The position numbers and the translations under genes were made by a program. Under the pieces are notes generated by a model. That model made no database searches and had not been told where the DNA came from. It saw only the letters and a program-made list of their open reading frames with translations. Shown in pieces: positions 59,166 through 64,000 of a DNA stretch of 64,000 bases (its first letter is position 1; every line of letters begins with the position of its first letter). Location of the stretch: positions 186,001 to 250,000 of the forward strand of contig CAWAVV010000011.1 of NCBI GenBank assembly GCA_963785565.1, written 5' to 3'. Origin of the DNA: AP-15 sp963785565. GTDB lineage: Bacteria > Pseudomonadota > Alphaproteobacteria > ATCC43930 > CGMCC-115725.

Positions 59166-59669
59166 GACGGCTTTTCCTCCCGCTCGCGGCGCCGCGCGCC
59201 GCGGCCGCCGAACGACGCAGCTGCGGATCTACTCGCCGCGATCCGCCAGGGTAAAGCTTTCGTCGATGCAGTCCAATGGATGCCGTTCGGTGATCGGCTC
59301 TCCGACGTTGATCTGAGAGACCGCCTGCTCTGCAAAGCTCGACAAGCCTAGCCGGGCTCCTCTCGGAGGAGCGGGTCCAGGTTGCTTGGCGACTTTTCCC
59401 TGTCAGACTTTTTTACAGGAGATCCTCTGCACCCGGCCGTCACCGGCTCGGTTTCGATCCGCTTCTCGCGTTCCACGACCCACTCCGAGCACATATAACC
59501 CACTAATATATTTACGAGTTTTGTCATTGATAGAAACCGAGCCGGGGTTGTTGCGCCTGGTGCGGGCCGCTTTTGGCGCGTCGGATATTTTTACAACTTT
59601 AAAGAGATCAATAGATACGTTAACCTATGGTAATTACGAATATGTTTCATATTCAATTGCATAGAGTCC
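59166..59669. other. Long non-coding regulatory interval upstream of the PEP-CTERM gene
   Basis: No convincing gene is present. From about 59490 the DNA becomes AT-rich (ACATATAACCCACTAATATA), as expected for a bent or enhancer region. A 13-base inverted repeat (CCGGCTCGGTTTC at 59443-59455; GAAACCGAGCCGG at 59533-59545) flanks part of it. Confidence 0.5.
59443..59545. promoter_or_regulatory. Perfect 13-bp inverted repeat, candidate activator sites
   Basis: CCGGCTCGGTTTC (59443-59455) and GAAACCGAGCCGG (59533-59545) are exact inverted copies with 77 bases between them. They lie about 125 to 230 bases before the sigma-54-type promoter. Enhancer-binding proteins of sigma-54 promoters often bind such distal palindromic sites. 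Confidence 0.4.
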
Positions 59670-59685
59670 TTGGCATATCGCTTGC
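59670..59685 (+). promoter_or_regulatory. Sigma-54 (RpoN) -24/-12 promoter
   Basis: TTGGCATATCGCTTGC contains the invariant GG (59672-59673) and GC (59684-59685) at ten-base spacing, matching TGGCAC-N5-TTGC well. The predicted start of transcription near 59697 would leave a 77-base leader before ATG 59774. Confidence 0.6.
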
Positions 59686-59773
59686 GACGCAAAGTCGAGG
59701 CCGCTTTGTCGGTCGTTGGTCGATGGTCTCACGGAGCAGTTGAGGCTTGTCGCGTAATTTTGAGGAGTTGTCC

Positions 59774-60625
59774 ATGTCGTTGTGTAAATCCGCCCTAACG
59801 GGCGTGTCTGCCATCGCCCTCTCACTGGGCTTGGCGTGTGCGGCACAGGCGGGAGTGCTGCCGGTTACCAACCTCGGGTTCAATATGTTGACCAACCCGT
59901 TAACCCAGCAGAAGGACTTTTTCACCACCGTACAGCCGACTAACTGGAGCATTGGTACGGCCCCCGGTTCCAACCTGATCTATGTCGGTCAGCAAGGCTC
60001 CGAGAGCTTTGAAAATCAATCGCATGGCAATATTTACGGTGTTTATAGCAACCCCGGATTCCACGATACTGTTCCGGCCGGCACCAACTTCTACCAGGCG
60101 GACGGCAATCCGGCATTCGAGAGCACGATCTTTCAGACCGTTACGGGGCTGACCGCGGGCACGACATACACCCTGCAGTTCCAGCAGGCAGCCGGTCAGC
60201 AGGGCTTCCCCAACGGCTTTAGCGGCCCCACCACGGAGCAGTGGAGGGTGTTTCTTGGCGTGGGCGGGATCGGCACCAACTGCTCGTCAAACCCATGCAC
60301 CGTCACAGGTACCGCGAATAATCAGGAGGAAGATTCGCCGACTATGGCCGACGGGTCGATGATGAACGTTGATTGGAATAGCGTCAACCTGAGCTTTACG
60401 CCAACTGCCGCCGACCTGGCCGGGGGCAGCAGCGCGGTATTGACGTTCCTGGCTTGGGGCGACAACGGCAGCACCACCAATCTTCCGCCGACGGTGTTCC
60501 TGGAAGGCGTAAACACGACGCCGACGGTGCCGGAGCCGGCGACCCTGTCAGTTCTTGGCGTCGGCCTTCTGGGCCTCGGCGCACTTAGTCTGCGGCGCCA
60601 CGCCAAAGCCAACGCCGCGGCCTGA
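59774..60625 (+). CDS. Secreted PEP-CTERM protein (283 aa)
   Basis: ATG 59774 follows TTTTGAGGAGTTG. A signal peptide covers about residues 1-27 (CKSALTGVSAIALSLGLA). The mature part is Gly/Thr/Asn-rich, with FHDTVPAGTNFYQADGNPAF and a single CSSNPC pair, and looks like a beta-sandwich with low charge. The last 32 residues are the sorting signal: VPEPATLSVLGVG, a hydrophobic helix, then the basic tail LRRHAKANAAA. Such proteins are anchored and processed by an exosortase (EpsH type) on their way to the outside and are often linked to exopolysaccharide. No exosortase or other eps gene is in the window. Its promoter looks like a sigma-54 type. Confidence 0.85.
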   Translation: MSLCKSALTGVSAIALSLGLACAAQAGVLPVTNLGFNMLTNPLTQQKDFFTTVQPTNWSIGTAPGSNLIYVGQQGSESFENQSHGNIYGVYSNPGFHDTVPAGTNFYQADGNPAFESTIFQTVTGLTAGTTYTLQFQQAAGQQGFPNGFSGPTTEQWRVFLGVGGIGTNCSSNPCTVTGTANNQEEDSPTMADGSMMNVDWNSVNLSFTPTAADLAGGSSAVLTFLAWGDNGSTTNLPPTVFLEGVNTTPTVPEPATLSVLGVGLLGLGALSLRRHAKANAAA

Positions 60626-60641
60626 TCACTCGATCGGTTGA

Positions 60642-60676
60642 CGCGCCTGGACGGGACCCCGTCTCGCCCAGGCGCG
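60642..60676 (+). terminator. Strong hairpin after the PEP-CTERM gene
   Basis: CGCGCCTGG (60642-60650) pairs with CCAGGCGCG (60668-60676). ACGGGACCCCGT makes a second stem inside. There is no T-run, but the position 16 bases past the stop codon fits a terminator or 3' stabilising stem. Confidence 0.5.
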
Positions 60677-60718
60677 AATACTGCGCCCATCTGAGAACTG
60701 GCAAATCGGGATACGGTC

Positions 60719-61582
60719 GTGCCTGCATTTTTGGACCAACAGCATCTTCACGCGTTCCTGCTCAGCACGATCAGGCTTGCGGTGTGGCTGCTGCTGCTCG
60801 CCGTGGTCTTCCTACCGCTCGAACGCCTGTTCGCGCTGCGCCGACGGAAAATCGTCAGCAAGAGCCTCGCCAGCGATATCGGCTTTTATTTTATCAGCGG
60901 CCTGGTGCCCGCGCTGCTGCTGACGCCGCCGCTCGCTCTGGTGGCTCTCGGCGCTCACGCCGTTGTGCCGTGGCGCATTCAGGCGGCGGTCGCGGGCTGG
61001 CCGATCTGGGCGCGCGCGCTGGGAGCCCTGGTGGTGGGCGAGATCGGCTTCTATTGGGGCCATCGGTGGACGCACGAAATTCCGTTTCTCTGGCGTTTCC
61101 ATTCGATCCACCACAACCCGGCTGAGGTGTATTTCCTGATCAGCGCCCGCGCTCACCCGATCGACAATGTGTTCACTCGGCTATGCGGTCTGATCCCGGT
61201 CTTCATTCTCGGGCTGGCCACCCCGCTGACCCCCGCGGGCGGCATGGTATCCGCGGTGCTCGTGCTGGTCCTGACCATGTGGGGATTCCTGATCCATGCC
61301 AATGTGCGCTGGCGGCTGGGTCCGCTGGAGTGGGTGATCTCGACCCCCGCCTTCCACCACTGGCACCACACGCTGGCCGAGCCGCGGGACCGCAACTTCG
61401 CGTCGATGCTGCCGATCATGGATTGGATCTTCGGCACCCACTACCTGCCCCGCAAGCAATGGCCGTCGGCCTACGGCATCAATGAGAGATTGCCGAGTTC
61501 GCTGGCCGGACAACTGGTGTATCCATTACGCTTGGAGTCGCCGCAGGTCAGCTCGCCGGAACCCGTTGCCGCGGACCGGTAA
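60719..61582 (+). CDS. Sterol-desaturase/fatty-acid-hydroxylase family membrane protein (287 aa)
   Basis: Several membrane helices surround three histidine clusters that bind two irons: HRWTHE (residues 115-120), HSIHH (128-132) and HHWHH (213-217). This is the diiron fatty-acid hydroxylase family. Members oxidise lipids such as sterols, carotenoids or fatty alcohols in the membrane. The start is GTG 60719. Its nearest neighbour upstream is the PEP-CTERM gene, 93 bases away behind a hairpin, so a functional link is only a guess. Confidence 0.87.
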   Translation: MPAFLDQQHLHAFLLSTIRLAVWLLLLAVVFLPLERLFALRRRKIVSKSLASDIGFYFISGLVPALLLTPPLALVALGAHAVVPWRIQAAVAGWPIWARALGALVVGEIGFYWGHRWTHEIPFLWRFHSIHHNPAEVYFLISARAHPIDNVFTRLCGLIPVFILGLATPLTPAGGMVSAVLVLVLTMWGFLIHANVRWRLGPLEWVISTPAFHHWHHTLAEPRDRNFASMLPIMDWIFGTHYLPRKQWPSAYGINERLPSSLAGQLVYPLRLESPQVSSPEPVAADR

Positions 61583-61683
61583 CGGCCGCCGGGATCGGAC
61601 CAACAAAGAACGGCCCGGCGCGGGTCTTGTGCCGTCCCGGCGGATCGGAGAAACTCGCCGCCTCGCGCCACAGGGAGGCATCG

Positions 61684-62556
61684 ATGCGCAGGGTCGGAAA
61701 GAATTCATTTACCGAAATCTATTTCGCCGGCTGCAACCCGAGCTTTATCGAGACCAGCGACGGCTATGTGATGATCAACTCGCCGCAGCAGCCGATCGAC
61801 GCGGTGCGCTGGCGCGAGCGCATGGAGGACAAGGCCCCGATCCGCTATCTGATCAACACCGAGCCGCATGGCGACCACATCTCGGGCAACGCCTATTTCA
61901 CCAACACGAAGATCGTCGGCCAGGTCCAGCTCCAGGAATGCTTTGAGCGATATCTCTATGCGTTCGGCTCGCTCGACGAGAAGCGCGAGCGCTTCAAAGA
62001 AACCGATCCCGACAGTGTGTGGCTGGTCGGCCACCCGGACTACCCGGCCGCCAATCCGCCGACCGTGACCTTTACCGACACGATGACCCTCAACCTCGGC
62101 AACCACACCTTCAACATCATCCACATGCCGGGCCATACCGCGCCACAGACCTCGGTCCATGTGCCGGAAGAGGGGGTGGTCTTTACCGGCGACAACGTCT
62201 TTTACAAATGCCGCAGCTGGCTGCAGGAGTGCGACCCGTGGGAGTGGCTGGCCGCGCTCAAAAGCATCGAGGCGCTCGATGTCGAGACCATCGTGCCGGG
62301 ACACGGCGACCCTTGCACCAAAGCCTATCTGAGGGAACAAGGGCAGATCGTGGAGAATTGGGTCGGCTATGTCGAGCGCCTGGTCGATCGCGGCATCAGC
62401 GCCGACGAGGCGTTAAAGGGACCCATCGAGGTCACCAAGCAGGACCCCTACCCGATCGGCCAGCGCCTGTTCATGCTGAACGAGCGGCTGACTGATATGA
62501 CCGTGCGCAACCTCCACCAGCGGATCCTCGACAACAGGCAGCAGGTCGGCGCTTAG
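61684..62556 (+). CDS. MBL-fold hydrolase with unusual metal motif (290 aa)
   Basis: The metal site reads NTEPHGDHISGN: the usual first His of HxHxDH is replaced by Glu60 (Glu60-Pro-His62-Gly-Asp64-His65). The other ligands are present: HMPGHTAPQTSVHVPE, VVFTGDNVFYKCRSWLQECD and IVPGHGDPCTKAYLREQ. GGGAGG precedes ATG 61684. This looks like the MBL branch where His-to-Glu changes occur, for instance some alkylsulfatase- or lactonase-like proteins. Substrate unknown. It is followed by a nitroreductase gene 64 bases away on the same strand. Confidence 0.83.
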   Translation: MRRVGKNSFTEIYFAGCNPSFIETSDGYVMINSPQQPIDAVRWRERMEDKAPIRYLINTEPHGDHISGNAYFTNTKIVGQVQLQECFERYLYAFGSLDEKRERFKETDPDSVWLVGHPDYPAANPPTVTFTDTMTLNLGNHTFNIIHMPGHTAPQTSVHVPEEGVVFTGDNVFYKCRSWLQECDPWEWLAALKSIEALDVETIVPGHGDPCTKAYLREQGQIVENWVGYVERLVDRGISADEALKGPIEVTKQDPYPIGQRLFMLNERLTDMTVRNLHQRILDNRQQVGA

Positions 62557-62620
62557 GGCGGCCGGTGGTGAGTGCCGCCGTATCCCGGGCGCTAAAGCGC
62601 GGATCGCCGAACCGCCGAAC

Positions 62621-63460
62621 ATGAGTGCGGATTACACGGCCGAATGGCGTGTCCGCTTTGGCGAGGACGCCGAGCTGCGGGGCGATCTTCCCGACATCCC
62701 GTGGCTGCGCCAGCTATTGCTGCGCCGGACCCATCGCCGCTATGCCCCGCGCCCGGTGCCCGAGGCGTTGCTGCAGCTCTTCCTCGCCGCCGCGTTCTCG
62801 GCATCCTCGAAATCGGATTTCCAGCAGGCCTCGGTGATCCGGGTCGAAGACCGCGTCCGCCGCGACCGCCTCGCGGCACTCGTCCCGGACATGCCGTGGA
62901 TCGGCAACGCGCCGGTCTTCCTGGTATTCTGCGGCGACGCGCGCCGTCTCGAACGGATCGGCGAATTGCGTGGCCATCCACAGGACAACGGCCGGCTCGA
63001 AGGCTTCCTCAACGCCGCGATCGACGCTGCACTGGTCATGCAGACCTTTATCCTGACGGCCGAGACCGCCGGTTTCGGCTGCTGCCCGATCAGTGTCATC
63101 CGCAACCATGCCGACGCGGTCGCCGAGATCCTGGAATTGCCGGACAAAGTCTTCCCGGTCGCCGGCCTGTGCCTCGGCTACCCCGCCGCCGAGGGCTTTG
63201 TCAGCATGCGCCTGCCGCTCGCCGTCACCCTCCACACCGACCATTACGACAATTCCGCGCTGCCCGAGAACATCGACGCCTACGATCGCCGCCGCGCCGC
63301 CCGCTACGCCCCGCCGCGCGAGCAGCAGCGCGCACCGCAGACCTTCGGCTACGCCGATTTCTACGGCTGGTCCGAAGATAAAGCCCGCCAAGCCGCCGCC
63401 CAGCCCGAAGGCCAAACCTTCCCGCCTCACCTGCGCGCCCGCGGCTTCACTTTCGATTAG
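62621..63460 (+). CDS. Nitroreductase-family FMN protein (279 aa)
   Basis: The FMN-binding opening is LLLRRTHRRYAPRPVPEALL, followed by AFSASSKSDFQQASVIRVED. DNGRLEGFLNAAIDAALVMQ and AETAGFGCCPISVIRNHADA, PDKVFPVAGLCLGYPA are typical of the NfsA/FRase branch. Members reduce nitroaromatics, quinones or flavins with NAD(P)H. The unusual long C-terminal tail (from YDRRRAARYAPPREQQ) is also seen in NfsA-like proteins. The start is ATG 62621. It may be transcribed with the MBL gene. Confidence 0.85.
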   Translation: MSADYTAEWRVRFGEDAELRGDLPDIPWLRQLLLRRTHRRYAPRPVPEALLQLFLAAAFSASSKSDFQQASVIRVEDRVRRDRLAALVPDMPWIGNAPVFLVFCGDARRLERIGELRGHPQDNGRLEGFLNAAIDAALVMQTFILTAETAGFGCCPISVIRNHADAVAEILELPDKVFPVAGLCLGYPAAEGFVSMRLPLAVTLHTDHYDNSALPENIDAYDRRRAARYAPPREQQRAPQTFGYADFYGWSEDKARQAAAQPEGQTFPPHLRARGFTFD

Positions 63461-63587
63461 CCCGCTGGCCGTCCTTGCCGGCCACTCCCGACAGTGCGAT
63501 CTTCAATCCGGGGTGCGATAAAACCATAACCGTCGCTCACCACCCCGGAAATTGGGGAGATTTCGGCGCATCTCGGGGAGGATCGCC

Positions 63588-64000
63588 ATGCCGATGCCGG
63601 ACACCGATGATCTGGCGCTGTGGTACGCGCTCAATCGGCTGATCACCAATTACTGGGCCGATGTCGATCACAACGGCGGCAACCAGGCGCACGAGTTTTA
63701 TCTGCCGGATGCGCTCTATGCCGTCGGCAACAATCGGTTCGAGGGAACTGACAAGATCCGCGCCTTCTATGCCCGGCGCCGCGAGCACGGCACAACCACC
63801 ACGCGGCATCTGATCGACAATCTTCGGGTCTTTCGCGACGACCCGCAGCATGCGCGGGCGGTCGGAGCGATGAGCCTATACCGCGCCGATGGCCGGCCGC
63901 CCTTCCGGGGGGCAAAGCCGCCGGCGATGATTGCCGATTTCGAAGCGCAGTGCGTGCTCGCCGACGATCGGTTGTGGCGTTTTCAGTCGCACCTGCTGCG
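63588..64000 (+). CDS. NTF2/SnoaL-like protein, N-terminal part (runs off the right edge)
   Basis: ATG 63588 follows GGGGAGGATC. The visible 137 codons read LALWYALNRLITNYWADVDH, FYLPDALYAVGNNRFEGTDK, RAFYARRREHGTTTTRHLID and MSLYRADGRPPFRGAKPPAM. The 'N-x-x-x-x-Y-D/W-x-D ... G-x-D/T-x-I-R-x-F-Y-x-x-R-x-x' pattern is the NTF2/SnoaL fold of small ring-hydroxylase beta-like or ketosteroid-isomerase-like proteins. The stop lies outside the window. Function unknown. Confidence 0.75.
   Translation, partial: MPMPDTDDLALWYALNRLITNYWADVDHNGGNQAHEFYLPDALYAVGNNRFEGTDKIRAFYARRREHGTTTTRHLIDNLRVFRDDPQHARAVGAMSLYRADGRPPFRGAKPPAMIADFEAQCVLADDRLWRFQSHLL

Noticed and set aside
59119..59351. Possible peptide remnant (IRQGKAFVDAVQWMPFGDRL) in the plus strand upstream of the PEP-CTERM gene.
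   Set aside because: It lacks a start codon of its own and overlaps the antisense of the LLM gene's start; no family match.

Overview
The window is 64 kb of high-GC DNA with tightly packed genes. Many neighbours overlap by ATGA, GTGA or TTGA. The gene set suggests a soil- or water-dwelling alphaproteobacterium: a large-subunit GltB with GltD, a complete ureDABCEFG cluster, CaiB/MaoC/PrpD-type acid metabolism, a LigAB ring-cleavage enzyme, GMC and LLM oxidoreductases, and GTCATTGCGAGG-type intergenic palindromes. I cannot name the genus from sequence alone. No rRNA, tRNA or CRISPR array was recognised.

Layout. 1-10 kb: a partial UGSC-family gene, decayed fragments (DMT transporter, IS5-type transposase, frameshifted GST), a secreted haem-motif/beta-propeller protein, a bicovalent-flavin-type oxidase, a YkgJ-type Cys-cluster protein and a frameshifted secreted protein with a PEP-CTERM-like tail. 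10-17 kb: CoA-transferase plus MaoC, threonine aldolase plus kynurenine-formamidase-like hydrolase, maleylacetoacetate isomerase, a hemolysin-III/TrhA membrane protein, a thioesterase and a small surface-antigen-like protein. 17-24 kb: MlaA lipoprotein and gltBD. 24-34 kb: acyl-CoA synthetase; then a six-gene minus-strand operon (nucleoside phosphorylase, DUF2064 transferase, GT87 transferase, radical SAM/SPASM protein, GT2 transferase, DoxX-type membrane protein); then PrpD and a secreted phosphoesterase. 34-40 kb: an accessory stretch with a diverged segmental duplication, a GFA-type protein, an OmpA-like protein, and a lower-GC block with unrecognised genes and a frameshifted TIGR02391/Ymh protein. 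40-47 kb: D-aminoacylase, LigAB-type dioxygenase, an Arg/Pro-repeat protein, VOC protein, an orphan ABC solute-binding protein and an MBL hydrolase. 47-56 kb: gamma-glutamyltransferase translationally linked to ureD, then the urease operon and hemW. 56-64 kb: GMC oxidoreductase, cupin, LLM oxidoreductase, a canonical PEP-CTERM protein behind a sigma-54-type promoter, a sterol-desaturase-family hydroxylase, MBL hydrolase, nitroreductase and a partial NTF2-like gene.

How the genes work together. GltBD assimilates the ammonium that urease releases. UreDEFG mature the urease, and the adjoining gamma-glutamyltransferase also releases nitrogenous products. The six-gene operon at 26.6-32.0 kb looks like a dedicated glycosylation or small-molecule pathway and is the best candidate for an undescribed system. 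The gene with the sigma-54 promoter is a candidate for PEP-CTERM/exosortase sorting, whose machinery must lie outside the window.

A caution applies to the whole window. At least eight otherwise well-conserved genes, including housekeeping gltB, carry one or two small frameshifts. This looks more like indel errors in a draft or metagenome assembly than like genuine mass pseudogenisation. Those entries are given as their reconstructed full extents.
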